Assembly (NCBI RefSeq): GCF_000003815.2
Contig: NC_049981.1
Coordinates: 7,068,805-7,132,804 of the forward strand
Direction of reading: 5' to 3'
DNA length: 64,000 bases
DNA from: Branchiostoma floridae
Lineage: Eukaryota; Chordata; Leptocardii; Amphioxiformes; Branchiostomatidae
Numbering within the stretch: position 1 is the stretch's first letter; each line of letters opens with the position of its first letter. Made by a program: the position numbers and the translations under genes. Below are positions 11,849-24,689 of the stretch, piece after piece. The notes below the pieces were generated by a model. It saw nothing but the letters and a program-made list of their open reading frames with translations, searched no databases and had not been told where the DNA came from.

Positions 11849-13340
11849 TCAACTGGTTTCAACTTTTTTTTTCATTTTTGGGCTGCATGAACTTTGTCAA
11901 GGAGCTAGATAGCAAATACAGTGAAACATGTATTAGCGGCCACCTCTGCATGGCAGACACATGGCCATTGCGGTCACTTTTTTGTGGTCCTTGATTTTTC
12001 CCTGCATTAAAAAGTAGTCTATGGCATCCACCTGTCCAACTCGGCCACGACCACATTATGTCCGGTTCAGCATTACAGAAACACTGCCTATTGCGACCAT
12101 ACGGCGGCCGTATGTCACTCTACGCCGGGTTTAAAATCGTAGTTTGCGAGAATTTCGAGTTCCCGATCGGGTCATTTAGGCGGCAGCAGAAGGCTTAAAC
12201 TTTAAAGTGCAAGATTTTGTCGGCAAATTTACGAACCAAAATGTGCATTTATTGTTCACAGAAGTTGTTTGAATAAAAGGAATCTATATTTAAAAGTGTT
12301 TGATTTCAACGAATCATGATCATGATTTGTATTTTTTTTTTCAAAATGAAAGGTGCTTGAGTTTCCCTTTTCAAAACACTGCTCACCCACGGTCCTTAGG
12401 AAATATTCCAAGAATAGAAACAGCAACAAGCTTCTGGAAATATCGGTCTACAGCAATTTGTTGCAGTAAGTTGTTGCAAATAACCTTTCTATAAATGTAC
12501 AAACATCGATTCCAGATTATGAACATCAAAGAAATATATTAGTCAACATGGGCAGTAACATAAAATGTTCTCGTTTGTTTGCTTCTATATTATCTATTTA
12601 ACTAGGGTGAAAGCATATCGCTTGACGGATCATTTAAAACCTCATACCTTTTGAGCTGTAAATCTAAACATGGCTTACCTGTGCAACGTTTATATGAATA
12701 TAAAGATCAGTGGGTGCTGAAATCATGTTTAACTTTTTGCTGGTAGTCAATTGATCAGCATCTTCTCTATAGTGGCCACCTGTCTATAGTGGCCACATTT
12801 GCCCAGTCCATTGAGTGAGCGCTGTAGACAGGTTTGAATCTACTTCCAAAAATTGCATTATTATCATAATTACGTCATATTACAACACAACATACGTACA
12901 ATACCAAAATTATAGATGAGGCCACAGCAAGTAAATCTTATGGATGACATCAGCGCGCGCATTAATTTTTGCCTGATTTCAGAAAAAAAAAACTTTTTTC
13001 TTCTGCAGGGATGCACAATATGACGATAAAGTACCAAAATGAGCAAACATGTTGTGCTGTAGCCTAATAATTCTACTTGTAGAAGTGACACTTGCGAGGT
13101 ACCCAGGACTGTAGTTGTAGAAATGAAACTTATTGGATAGTTGTAAAAGTGAAACCAATATGGAAGCCACGAGTGTGGTTACCAACTTTGTTGGTGATGC
13201 CAGTCTACCACACTAGTGTCACTTGTACCACACCAGTACATGTGTTGAATACAGGAATGAATGTCTTTTTTGCTCTGATACCATGTTTTGTCCCTATAAT
13301 TCTTGTTACAACATTCATCACAACTTTATGGTGCCTATTT
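11849..13340. other. Intronic sequence with degenerate repeats
   Basis: No exon was recognised. Array homology stops abruptly at 11848 (CCAAATCT then TCAACTGG). The stretch 12120-12840 resembles 14000-14460 and 22020-22290, sharing paired TATAGTGGCCAC boxes (12770-12800). A MITE-like left end (GGCCACAGCAAGTAAAT) begins near 12919, and the following sequence to 13335 parallels 24167-24570. Confidence 0.6.
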
Positions 13341-13925
13341 TTATATTTCAGCCATACATAGTATGGTGAAATATATTGTATTCGTAATTACATTTCAGCC
13401 ATACCATATATGGTATGGTGAAATATATTGTATTCGTAATGTTTCTTTCTCCTGTCAAATCTTCAAATTGAATCATCTCCGTTGTTCCTGGACCGAATGA
13501 CCTGGAATTTGGTACAAGGGTAGAATGGGCCAATACCCAGGTGCTTTTTTCTAATTTTTTTTTTTCATATCTGCCTCTAAAATGATTTTATTGAACTTTA
13601 AAGGTCATGTTTTGACCAAAACGGTATATTTTGGCCCCCTGTACCCTGGTCTTACAATGGAATGGCCTGAAATTTCGTGTAGACAGGCATTAGATATTTG
13701 ATAAAATGATCCAAGTAAAATTTTTGGCATAAAATACAGTAACTTTAAAATGCTTAATTTCAGCACTTTTCTGAGGAGAAATTGGTTTTCTTTCGGCCTC
13801 CTTCCGTGAACTCTAGTGACCCCACACACCTGCGCAGCCTGGGCTTTCGCGAGAGTTAATTGAATTTAATTGGGCCAGCCAATCAGCGCCGAGGAAGACG
13901 AATGCTAATTAATATTCATAAGCTG
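13340..13925. repeat. Dispersed repeat, ATTTCAGCCATA...GACCTGAAATTTGG family
   Basis: The element starts with a short palindromic ATATTTCAGCCATAC / GTATGGTGAAATATA segment. It continues with GACCGAATGACCT, a GGCCCCCTGTACCCTGG box and a terminal CCAATCAGCG...TTAATATTCATAAGC block. Relatives occur at 20218-21240, 21480-21790 and 25612-26350. Open frames inside it repeat with the DNA and are not credible genes. Confidence 0.75.
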
Positions 13926-15024
13926 GCTTCCAATGCCGTATATGAAGACAGAAACACATGCATATTACAGCCTTACAGTGGCCATACATGTGTGTCACCC
14001 TTTGCCCGGTTTAAAATTGTAGTTTGCGAGGATTTGGAGTTCAGACAGGGTCATTTGAGAGGTAGCGGACGGTACGCATGCATTGAACGTTAGAATACAA
14101 GTCTTTGTCGTTGAATTAATCAACATTCCGCATGGCGATATCAATCATTTTCGGCAGAGTTAACTTAAGTAGGGTTAGTTTAGACATTTGAGAAAATGTT
14201 ACTTGGCGGAAAACGCGGGAAAATTGGCCAGTTTGCGTTTAGTTTTGATACGTAGGTTTGACGGTGGCGAAATTGATTATTTTCTCATTAATATTTCTCG
14301 TCATAATCATTTGAACTGTAAGTCTAAACAATTGGCTTACATGTGCAATTTTATGTGAATAAAGATCAGTGGGTACTAAAATTATGTGTAACTTATTGCT
14401 CTTTGTCAATAGATCAGCATTTTTTCTATAGTGGCCATATGTCTATAGTGGCAACATTTCTCTCACTGTACTGGAAAGAAAAGTGATGTATTTTTCCCGA
14501 GCAAATGTAGGTACTTCTAGTGTTGTTGTTGTTTTTATTACGTAAACTTTGTACATTCAAATTGTAAGTAACTTTAAACTGCCAGAGTTTTATCCCAATA
14601 AAACACTCCCAGTACCAGGGTATCACCACTGACCCCCGAAAAGAAACCCTCGAACAAGGTAGAAACTCCCATCCTCCGGGTCTCACACGCTACCAGCAGG
14701 AAATTATAACACTAACACAACAAGATCACGCCCGTTGGCTGTTGCATACAAAGTAAAACAATTTAACAGTGGTATGCAGGAGGATATACTTAACAAAGAA
14801 GGAAATGAAATATATAGATAAAGCCACATCAAGTTAAGCTGTTGGTACTGGAATTTTTCAGAAAAGAAATGAAGAAGCAATGAAGCGAATGATCGATAAA
14901 TTCTTTTAAAAATTCAAGACGTCTCCGTTTATGTAATGGCTCATACAAAACAAGAACAAGATTTAAGTTTTCAGCTTGAAAAAACAACAACACTCCTACT
15001 ACACAGTACCTACTGTCCAAGCAG
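13926..15024. repeat. Diverged segmental repeat (paralogue of 22020-22560)
   Basis: Shared blocks include CGTTTAGTTTTGATACGTA, TCATTAATATTTCTC, CTCTATAGTGGCCA and AACTTTAAACTGCCAGAG. They occur in the same order in both places. No coding sequence was recognised; the small frames present are not conserved between the copies. Confidence 0.6.
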
Positions 15025-15708
15025 AGGTTAGGCTCCGGCTGTTTTTTAACGTTATTTTAGTCGTTTTTATCGGGCTTTCTTTTTTGTCATTTTTCTTGAA
15101 GTACGCCAGTCAGTAGGTTTTGACACAGTAAGATATAAAAAATAGAAAGCCCGATAAAAAAGACTAAAAAAAAAACCTTGAACAAGTGACCGTAGGTAAC
15201 ATACTCTGTGACTTAATTATGGTTTATGTCGGTTGTGATATTTCTGTGGTGTATAACTCGGTGTTTATATCGCATACAGAACACATCACATCAGCTTATA
15301 CCAAAAACTTACTTAAAAGCTAACATACCTAGCACTGCCAAATTTAAAACACAGTCCTGTGCGCATTAACAGCGAACTCAGCGTCTCAATCGAACGACGC
15401 CAAATGAAAAAAAAAATAATTTCCTAAAGTTTGAGTTCCCACCGACAATGGCTTAATTCTGTGTATATGCGAAATATATAATTTCCATTAATGAAAACTA
15501 CCCTTCAATCCTTCGTGTAAAATATAATTTCCCTCCAAGTGCATCATTTCCTAACCGTGTTCAGACGACATGCCAATCCACATGCGATTGCGGCATACGG
15601 AACTTAGAGATATAGGTGCGAACACCCAACGCACAAAGTGATTACCATACTCTGTTACTGGAGGTTACCCTCCAGTGTCACAGAGTAAAAAACAGCCGGA
15701 GCTTAACC
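15025..15708. mobile_element. MITE-like insertion, ~684 bp, 24-bp TIRs
   Basis: The left end AGGTTAGGCTCCGGCTG followed by T6A is matched in inverse at the right end (AACAGCCGGAGCTTAACCT). Inside is a second inverted pair (ATCGGGCTTTC / GAAAGCCCGAT, near 15070 and 15145) and a hairpin built on CTGGAGGTTACC/GGTAACCTCCAG-type sequence near 15658. The paralogous sequence at about 22553-22590 runs straight from CGCTCCTAC to AGTACCTGCACC without this block, so it looks like an empty site. No transposase frame is present. Confidence 0.7.
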
Positions 15709-16320
15709 TCAGATTGGAGAGTACAAAGTACCTGCACCTGCTTGATAATTATTAAATCGCATGCCATACGTGAATAAATGAAAAGTTCACTGCAATAATA
15801 AATGTACCCACATCACTAGGAGCTGATAACGGTACTTAGACGTAGTTATTGTACTGGAAATTATTGAATGGCTTCATGTAATTTCATGATGAAAATCTTC
15901 TGAATGGAAGATGCGGTGTTTTTTCACCAAATAGGAGCTGCCGCGATTCTAAAAAAATAATTAGTTATGCATAGGGGCTCCTGTGGGAGATTATATTCTT
16001 CCATATGGGCCCGGGCATATTGAGCAAGCTCTGTTTTTACCTAGAATCAATTCACAATATTAGTTCTCATTTGGGGATAACTTACGGTCAAAATGTTCCA
16101 TTATTGCGCAGGGGTGACTTGGAACAGTCCAATGTTGCGTGGGAATGGGTATGGCTGAAATATGCTGTATTTGCACCCAAGCAAATGTCGGCCTTTCTAG
16201 TTGAAAATGTAGCCATCTTTTTTTTTTTTTTTCACCCATCTTTTTTTTCGCCCTATCGCATTATTTTTGCAGTCTGCAGAGGATGTCATCCATACTTGCT
16301 GTGGCCTAAATAAATAAAAC
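15709..16320. repeat. Continuation of segmental repeat (paralogue of 22565-22970)
   Basis: Blocks such as CCTGCACCTGCTTGATAA, TTCACTGCAATAATAAATG, GCAAGCTCTGTTTTTACCT and GGCTGAAATATGCTGTATT are shared in order with 22565-22970. The stretch ends near 16306 with GAGGATGTCATCCA...CTTGCTGTGGCC, the inverted terminus of the GGCCACAGCAAG MITE family. Confidence 0.6.
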
Positions 16321-18820
16321 TCTACGAGTACATCATCCCTTGCATATTTGGTGATGTTAACCCTATCCAGACCGGGCTTTTTTGGGATAGCTGGGACCTG
16401 GGGGACTCTTTTGACCCCCCCCCCCTTCGTAATTTAAAAACGGCTTGGGTTACGATCACCAAATTTGGAGGGGATGATGGACTAGTAAAGTTTTATATTT
16501 TCTGTAAGTTTGGTATCGTTAATACGTAAGTTGACGTAATTATGACGTCATAATGTCATATTTTAGGCTAAAATCGTCTATATATGAAATTTCCGCTATA
16601 CTTAAAGCTATTAAAGAAAACGAAAGCTTAAGGTTATATTATTGGTGTCTAAGTCTGCCAAGTCATTTGTTGCCAATGACGACGACACTGACGCCAATAT
16701 GACGTCAGAACATGACGTCATTTGTCCGCCATATTGGATCAACAAGCTTGAATTTTTTAAAATACGATTTTTTCCACATATAACCACGAAACCAAATGGA
16801 AGTGGACTAAAAAGGTTCAAATGATTGTGCTTTGTTAGAAAATAAAAGATTTTGACGGAAATTGAGTAAAAATAACATGTATTTATCGTTGAAAATGGCA
16901 TTGTCCGCCATCTTGGATTTTGAACCATGACGTCATCAAATTAGCATAAATTATGAATAATAAATAGAAATTTATTTTAGAATTACACAGGATCTTAATG
17001 ATATAGATAAACAAGTTTGGTCTAGCAATAAAACTATGAAATCCCATAATTCAAACTGAAATTAGTAAATTTGGTAAAATATGCCTGTCAGAAACCCGTT
17101 GCCATGGCAACATGAAAAATCACAAGAAGATTTAGACCAATATATGAATTTTTAGTGTAAAATGGCAAAATATCTTAAGGATATAAATCATTCTGAAGTG
17201 GTGTAGGGCAAACATTCGAATGTATAGTACAGGAGCCAGGTCCTCAAAAAATTGATTTCGTTGCACCCACTTTACAGAAAAGGTTTGACCTAATTTTGTG
17301 GTAGAGGGGTCTTTGGTCCATCACCCAGCATGATTTTTATGCTCAAATTGTGGTATCACTTTTTTGGTAGCTAAGCATAAAGGTAGAACACGTATTCTGC
17401 ACAGGTGAAAAAATTCAATTTTCCAAGGGGGAGGGGCAAAAAACTAAACATCAATATTTTTCCATCAAAATTGGTAGGCTGGTACAACTTTTCATGGGAA
17501 ATACATAAATGTTCATTTTTCCCCAAAATTTTACCTTTTTCCAAAAGTTATGGGTCTTAAAAGTTCGATTTTTAGGCATTTTTTGTACCAAAAAACAAAC
17601 TGTTTACTTTGCAAAATCAGATAATTAATTGTGCTACCTACGGGGCCTTGCCTGATGAGTTAGACCTACCGTCCAAATCATACCCTCCATATCAACCTTT
17701 AAATCATCAAAATCCGCCAATGCGATCCGGAGATATGAATGTGTGAATGTTGACACATCTGCCATATTCTATTGCCAATATCGTCGCTAAGGCCGTTGCT
17801 AAGGCCGTTGCTAAGGAGGTTTTGGATCATACTCCACAACAAAACTGCTATGCAGAACAAACTTTTCCGATGTATTTTGCTTTGGTTATCTCAGTAGAAG
17901 TCTAAGGAGAAAAGTTGTTATGTTTATTGTTAAATAGATGCAGGAATACTGTTTTCTAACGTCATTTCTTTCAGAATCTGTTAGCAAAACTGTTGTTAAG
18001 GCCGTTGCTAAGGGGGTATTCAGTCATGTTTCAAGCAAAATACAGCAGTTCAGAGTCAAGATTTCTGGCACATTCTGCTCATGCCATCTCGTAAACCATG
18101 CATAACTTAAAATACTTTAATTGTTTGATTGATTGATTGGTTGGTTGGTTGGAAATATTAATTGGGGCTCTGCATGGGGGATATAAGGATACTTGAAAAG
18201 AATTATGCTGATTTGACATATTTTTATTGTTCCTCCCTAATGTCACTAAGTAGGTACCTTATTAAATCGCCGCGTATATCTACTGCTATGTTGAACACAA
18301 TGAAAAGGGCTCTGCATGGGGGTTATCAGGACACCAGAAATGTGATTACACAGGACACATGGATCCAAACTCACACGGATCTGCATGGGGGTTATCAGGG
18401 CACTAGAAATGTGATACCATGTATACAAAACTGTGTTAAATACAACATATTACCAAAGACTGAACTGCCAAAGATTTGCCAATAAGATCTCCGACAAACA
18501 TCTACTACGTTAGAATGAAACAGTATATGGGATCTAAAAAAAAACAGTTTGCACATGGGTCTGCATGGTATTTAAATTACAAGTTACATGGTAACAGAGC
18601 TTTTTTATATAAACAATTTATTTAGAAAGACCAATTAACAAACGCAATGTGAATAACAAAAGGAAAATCTTATTAGGTTTGTGTACATTGCTTGATAAAG
18701 TAGGATCAGTATACTACCAGTGCGAAGGCCGATGGAGTATCCACCTTGGTAGGTTGTGAGTTGATTTCCTGACAGTGTCATAACAAAGTAACTTTAAAAA
18801 AAGTTGGACACAATGCCTTA
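16321..18820. other. Non-coding intron sequence
   Basis: No exon was recognised. Visible features are a C9 run near 16418 and short repeats of AAGGCCGTTGCTAAGG (17785-17820, 17995-18015). A TTGATTGATTGGTTGGTTGG tract lies near 18125-18150, and three GCATGGGGG-TTATCAGG boxes lie at 18172-18400. None forms a supported gene. Confidence 0.5.
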
Positions 18821-18995
18821 TCTCCCTACCACGCAACATTTAGGAAAGAGTGTGATAGCATTACACACACTAACAATAACACAAACAGTAGACTGGCCCC
18901 CCGCTTAATACATGTATGCACCAGTGTGTGGCCCAAGGGCTTATAGGAACGGTGGTAAGCAACGTCAACTGTAAGAACTGACTCACAAACAACCC

Positions 18996-19569
18996 TAGGC
19001 ATGAGATTAATAATTGAGATTGTATCTGGAGGATGTGCTGAGATAGACAGTAGTCTTTCTAAAGTACAAAACACAGAGGAACACTCGAGTTGACTATGCT
19101 TCGACTTGAACAATTACATTCAGCCACTTACAGTTGGAAGTCCAATTTGCTAGGAGGAGTTTACCAGGATCTTGCCAGTCTTCTTTGCAACAGGAAGATA
19201 AACAATTAGCTCTAGTTGTCATGGACTGGGCCATGAAACATTAATTCCTTTCATTAAAATCCAGAGAGCAGATGACAGACTTATCTAAAAAGCGCGGAAG
19301 GAGCTGGCACGTGGCTGCAGTAATCACACAGGGGGACGATGGCAAGTATGATGTGAAGAATTTTGTGCATTTTTTTAGTAATGGGCATGGACCTAGGCGC
19401 CCCTATCCCGAATTTCAAGTCGTTTTCAATGTCAAGACACAAGAAGGCAAAAATGTACGTTTTTGGTCTCAAAATAAACAAATAATCCCTTAAAGTCATT
19501 TCGAAGTGAGAGTGCACATTACTAGACACAGCTGACTGTGAGCAACAATCAAGTGTAACTGTTTACTAT
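18996..19569. repeat. Direct repeat copy 1 (paralogue at 22970-24070)
   Basis: From GAGATTGTATCTGGAGGAT (19015) to CTGTTTACTAT at the gap edge, this is nearly identical to 22970-23320 plus 23888-24070. The second copy holds about 565 bp (23321-23887) not present here. The open frame at 19272-19493 lies across this repeat and has no recognised domain. Confidence 0.8.
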
Positions 19570-20176
19570 NNNNNNNNNNNNNNNNNNNNNNNNNNNNNNN
19601 NNNNNNNNNNNNNNNNNNNNNNNNNNNNNNNNNNNNNNNNNNNNNNNNNNNNNNNNNNNNNNNNNNNNNNNNNNNNNNNNNNNNNNNNNNNNNNNNNNNN
19701 NNNNNNNNNNNNNNNNNNNNNNNNNNNNNNNNNNNNNNNNNNNNNNNNNNNNNNNNNNNNNNNNNNNNNNNNNNNNNNNNNNNNNNNNNNNNNNNNNNNN
19801 NNNNNNNNNNNNNNNNNNNNNNNNNNNNNNNNNNNNNNNNNNNNNNNNNNNNNNNNNNNNNNNNNNNNNNNNNNNNNNNNNNNNNNNNNNNNNNNNNNNN
19901 NNNNNNNNNNNNNNNNNNNNNNNNNNNNNNNNNNNNNNNNNNNNNNNNNNNNNNNNNNNNNNNNNNNNNNNNNNNNNNNNNNNNNNNNNNNNNNNNNNNN
20001 NNNNNNNNNNNNNNNNNNNNNNNNNNNNNNNNNNNNNNNNNNNNNNNNNNNNNNNNNNNNNNNNNNNNNNNNNNNNNNNNNNNNNNNNNNNNNNNNNNNN
20101 NNNNNNNNNNNNNNNNNNNNNNNNNNNNNNNNNNNNNNNNNNNNNNNNNNNNNNNNNNNNNNNNNNNNNNNNNNNN
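19570..20176. other. Assembly gap (607 N)
   Basis: The gap separates direct repeat copy 1 from one arm of a 43-bp inverted repeat that begins exactly at the gap edge (20177). Confidence 1.
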
Positions 20177-20219
20177 ATCAAAGGACCGCCGGCTATCAAT
20201 CAAACACGGCTGTTGATTA
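20177..20219. repeat. Left arm of a perfect 43-bp inverted repeat
   Basis: It starts ATCAAAGGACCGCC and is the exact reverse complement of 21973-22015. The arm begins at a gap edge, so its full length is unknown. It could be a transposon terminus or a scaffolding artefact. Confidence 0.85.
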
Positions 20220-21240
20220 TATTTCAGCCATACATAGTATGGTGAAATATATTGTATTCGTAATGTTTCTTCTTCTTCTTCTTTCTTTCTCCTGTCAAAT
20301 CTTCAAAGTGATTCATCTCCGCCGTTCCTGGACCGAATGACCTGAAATTTGGCACAGGGGTAGAATGGGCCAATACCTTGATGCTTCTTTCTCAGTTTTT
20401 TCATATCTGCCTCTAAAATGATTTTATTGAGATTTTTTGGTCAATTTTAGACCAAAACTGTATATTTTGGCCCCTGTACCCTGGTATTACAACCAAATGA
20501 GCTGAAATTTGACAGAGATGTGCCTTGATAATGCCCCCATATAAATTCGATAACACTTTTGGTGTACAGTACAACAAAATGCTTATTTTTGCGATTTTTT
20601 TACCAATTTTTGACCAAAAAGGGACACTTTTGGCCCCTGTACCCTGGTATTACAACCAAATGAGCTGAAATTTGACAGAGAATTGCCTTGATAATGCCCC
20701 CATATAAATTCAATAACACTTTTGGTGTACAGTACAACAAAATGCTTGTTTTTGCGATTTTTTGACCAATTTTTGACCAAAAAAGGACACTTTTGGCTCC
20801 TGTACCTTGGTATTGCAACCGAATGAGCTGAAATTTGACACAGATGTGCCTTGATACTCCCTTCATATAAATTCAATAACACTTTTGGTGTATAGTGTAA
20901 CAAAATGCTTATTTTTGCGATTTTTGGCCAATTTTTGACCAAAAAAGGACACTTTTGGCTCCTGTACCCTGGTATTACAATTAAATGACCTGAAATTTGA
21001 TATAGATAGGCATTAGATACTTGGTAACAAGATTCAAGTAAAATTTTTGACATAAACAACTTTAAAATGATTAATTTTGGCACTTTTCTGAGGGGAAATT
21101 TGTTTTCTTTTGGCCTCCTGACGTGACCTTCCGTGACCCCGCACAGAGCCACACCTGTGCGCGTCAGCCGGAGAGTTAATTGAATCAAAGACCTAGCCAA
21201 TCAGCGAAGAGGAGGCCAAAGGCTAATTAATATTCATAAG
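20218..21240. repeat. Dispersed repeat with three ~165-bp internal tandem copies
   Basis: This is the same ATTTCAGCCATA family as 13340-13925. Here the block GGCCCCTGTACCCTGGTATT...TGACCAAAAAGGACACTTTTGGC is repeated about three times between 20470 and 20965. The minus-strand open frame 20583-21200 is a translation of that tandem repeat. It ends with the CCAATCAGCG...TATTCATAAGC block. Confidence 0.8.
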
Positions 21241-22015
21241 CGGGGCCTCATGATCCCTTTATATTGTATCAGTTCTTAGGGGCATATCTATGATAATCGC
21301 AGCAATCACTTAACTTCTCTTCAGGAGTTTAGCGTAACACTATTTCAGGTCAAACCGACAAAGGCAACTAAAAACAAACTTTAACATTACTGAGTTCAAC
21401 AGTACTTATAACTTGTTATCCGAAGTTGAAACGCTAGCGATGGTATTTTCGCTGCGCTGTTAGCTCCGTGCGACTGTTGTTGACGGTCTTATAACGGTAT
21501 ATTTTGCACCCCTGTACCCTGGTATGAGTAACATTTGGTATAGATAGGCATAAGATAGTTGGTAAAATGATCCAAGTAAAATTTTTGGCATAAAGTACTG
21601 TAAAAAGCTTAATTGCAGCACTTTTTTTTAGGGGAAATTGGTTTTCTTTCGTTCTCCATGCCATGACCTTTCGGACGTTCACCCCACAGAGCCGACATCT
21701 GCGTCTAGCCGGCAGGAAGAGTTAATTCAATTAATGGTTCAGCCAATCAGCGAAGAGGAAAGCGAAGGCTAATTAATATTCATAAGCGGGACCACACAAT
21801 ACGTTAACTTGAAGACTCAGGCCGTACAGACTTCTCGCCAGGATTTTTTCAAAGCGTCGGACAGGGGTCCGGGGGGCAGTAGGAAAGAAGGTCCAAGCAA
21901 TGTAAAACATCACGTAGCATGAAGTTCGCTGTCAACTGGCACACAGCACATTACTGTTTGAAACTCTAAGTCTAATCAACAGCCGTGTTTGATTGATAGC
22001 CGGCGGTCCTTTGAT
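21241..22015. repeat. Further dispersed-repeat copy and right arm of 43-bp inverted repeat
   Basis: A shorter copy of the ATTTCAGCCATA family body (GGTATATTTTGC to TTCATAAGCGGGA) covers about 21490-21790. The right inverted-repeat arm is 21973-22015, ending GGCGGTCCTTTGAT. The sequence between is unremarkable. Confidence 0.65.
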
Positions 22016-22969
22016 GAAGTCGGCGAAAGGTGCGTTAGTTAGAAAATCTGCGTTTAGTTTTGATACGTAATTAATTATAAGTTAGACAGTGGCGAGAATG
22101 ATTATTTTCTCATCAATATTTCTCTTCAGAATTATTTGAACTTAATTGTACATCTAAACAATTGGCTTACCTGTGCAATGTTTATATGATTAATGATCAG
22201 TGTACTGAAATCATGTGTAACGTATGGCTCCTAGTCAATAGATCAGCATTTTCTCTATAGTGACCACCTGTCTATAGTGGCCACATTTCCTAGTGCTGTT
22301 GTTGTTTGACATAAACTTTGAACATTTAAATTGTAAGTAACTTTAAACTGCCAGAGTTTCAGCCCAATAAAACACTCTCAGCGCCAGGGTATGAACAGAC
22401 TGACCAGACAGACGAAAATAAATCCTCGAACAAGGTTCAATCGTATCTTCCGGGTCTGGCAGGAAGTTGTTAAACTAAAATAAGAATAGGCTCGATGGCT
22501 GATTGCATACAAAGTAAAACAGTTTTACAGTTTTACAGCTTGAAGAAAACAAACGCTCCTACAGTACCTGCACCTGCTTGATAATTATTAAATCGTATGC
22601 CCTACTTGAATAAAAAAAGTTCACTGCAATAATAAATGTACCCACATCACAAGGAGCTTATACTTTTTTAAACTTACACCTAGTTATCGTACTGAAAATT
22701 GTTAATGACATTACATGAAGTCATTCAACAATTTTCAGTCATGATGAAAATTTTCTGAATGGAAGGTGTGATTATTGTCATTTTCTGAAAAATAGAAGCA
22801 AGCTCTGTTTTTACCTGGAATCAATTCACAATACCAGTCCACTTTGGGGGATAATGTACTGTTAAGAGGATGTTCCATTTTTGCGCAGGGGTGATTTGGA
22901 ACAGTCCAATGTTGCGTGGGAAGGGGTATGGCTGAAATATGCTGTATTTGCTCTTAAGCCTTTCTAGTT
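22016..22969. repeat. Diverged segmental repeat (second copy of 14000-16200)
   Basis: It carries the ordered blocks shared with 14150-14640 and 15735-16190 but lacks the 15025-15708 insertion. No exon was recognised. Confidence 0.6.
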
Positions 22970-24070
22970 GAGATTGTATCTGGAGGATGTGCTGAGATAG
23001 ACAGTAGTCTTTCTAAAGTACAAAACACAGAGGAACACTCGAGTTGACTATGCTTAGACTTGAACAATCACATTCAGCCACTTACAGTTGGAAGTCCAAT
23101 TTGCTAGGAGGAGTTTACCAGGATCTTGCCAGTCTTCTTTGCAACAGGTAGATAAACAATTAGTTCTAGTTGTCATGGACTGGGCCATGAAACATTAATT
23201 CCTTCCATTAAAGTCCAGAGAGCAGATGACAGACTTATCTAAAAAGCGCGGAAGGAGCTGGTACGTGGCTGCAGTAATCACACAGGGGGACGATGGCAAG
23301 TATGATGTGAAGAATTTTGTGCCCTGAGGCGTCGTCAAGTGGTATATATTGCGTTCAGTCTGCAAAAAATTCTAGGAATTGCACAGGCATTTTTCCAAGA
23401 ATGCTAGTACTCCACAGTATGCTGGGTATGCAAGCCCCCCCCCCCTAAATCTGTTCCAGATGTATCTCTGGTATGCAATGGTGGAATGTAGGTCACACTA
23501 ACTTCCTGGAGGAATTTGTTCTTTGAAACTAGTGGTAAGACAGGGAAACTCTGCACAGTGGATCACGTTGTCTTGGTTGTTATGTTATGTTATGAAGGAT
23601 ACATTTTCTTTTCTAGAGCTTGTTCAAGCCATACGCCACAGGCAGACAGGAAATACTTCTGTAGTACTCAGCTGTAGGTTTAGGTCACTGGCAGACCATT
23701 GTGCTGTACCGGGGATAGTACATTTCTGCTGGCTGTAGGTTTATGTTACAGGTGGGCTAGTATATTGTGCCAGGGATAGTGCGACAGGGAAGTTCCAGTC
23801 TATTTCTGATTTGAGCTGTATTGTTGTACCCCCAATCGTCGTCATGGCAATAATACATTTTTATTGCCAGTCTTGTTTTAGTAGTTGGCATGGACCTAGG
23901 CGCCCCTATCCCGAATTTCAAGTCGTTTTCAATGTCAAGACACAAGAAGGCAAAAATGTACGTTTTTGGTCTCAAAATAAACAAATAATCCCTTAAAGTC
24001 ATTTCGAAGTGAGAGTGCACATTACTAGATACAGCTGACTGTGAGCAACAATCAAGTGAAACTGTTTACT
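22970..24070. repeat. Direct repeat copy 2 with ~565-bp extra segment
   Basis: 22970-23320 and 23888-24070 match 19015-19569. The additional 23321-23887 begins CCCTGAGGCGTCG and ends near GTCTTGTTTTAGTAG. It has no clear terminal repeats, so it may be an insertion here or a deletion in the first copy. Confidence 0.7.
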
Positions 24071-24166
24071 ATTATGTTGCAGCAACTGATAGAAACTGAT
24101 ACAATTTGATCAGTGTATCATAAACACTGGTCTAAATTTCAGGAGCGACCCTTCGAATTATTATTA

Positions 24167-24689
24167 GGCCACAGCAAGTAAATTTTATGGATGACATCAG
24201 CGCGCTCATTAATTTTCGGCTGATTTCAGAAAAAAAAAGATTTTCTTTCTTCTTCATGGATGGTCAGATAGACAAAAATTGGTAAATGAGTTCTGTTGTA
24301 ACCAAATAATTGTATATAGAATTGGCACTAGATAGGTAGCATTGACTGTAGTTGCAGAAGTGAAACTTGCTGGATAGTTGTAAGAGTGGCACCAATATGG
24401 AAGTCATGACTGTACATGTAGTTGCCAACATGGTTAGTGATACCAGTCTACCACACTGGTGTCACCTATACTACACTAGACTAAGTGCATTTCCTTAAAT
24501 GCAGGAATGAATGCCTTGTTGGTCGTGATGCCATATTTTGTCACTTCAATTCTTGTTACAACTTTTATGGTGTCTATTTTGAAAATTTGCCATCTTGTTT
24601 TTTTTTACCCGTCTTGTTTTTTTTCGCCCTACCTCATTATTTTTGCAGTTTGCAGAGGATGTCTTCCATTAAATTTACTTGTTGTGGCC
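24167..24689. mobile_element. MITE, 523 bp, GGCCACAGCAAG TIRs, TTA target duplication
   Basis: The left end GGCCACAGCAAGTAAAT...GGATGACATC is matched inversely at the right end (GATGTCTTCC...TACTTGTTGTGGCC), about 32 bp with few mismatches. TTA lies immediately outside both ends (24164-24166 and 24690-24692), as expected of a 3-bp target-site duplication. TWA duplications are typical of PIF/Harbinger-related elements, so that affiliation is a suggestion only. Partial relatives lie near 12919, 16306, 25303 and 32670. It has no coding capacity. Confidence 0.7.

Noticed and set aside
19272-19493. 73-codon frame with RRPYPEFQVVFNVKTQ
   Set aside because: No domain is recognised, and the second copy of the repeat splits the frame with a 565-bp segment.
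20583-21200. 205-codon minus-strand frame with internal protein repeats
   Set aside because: Its repeats follow the DNA repeat period of a dispersed non-coding family, and related copies are full of stops.
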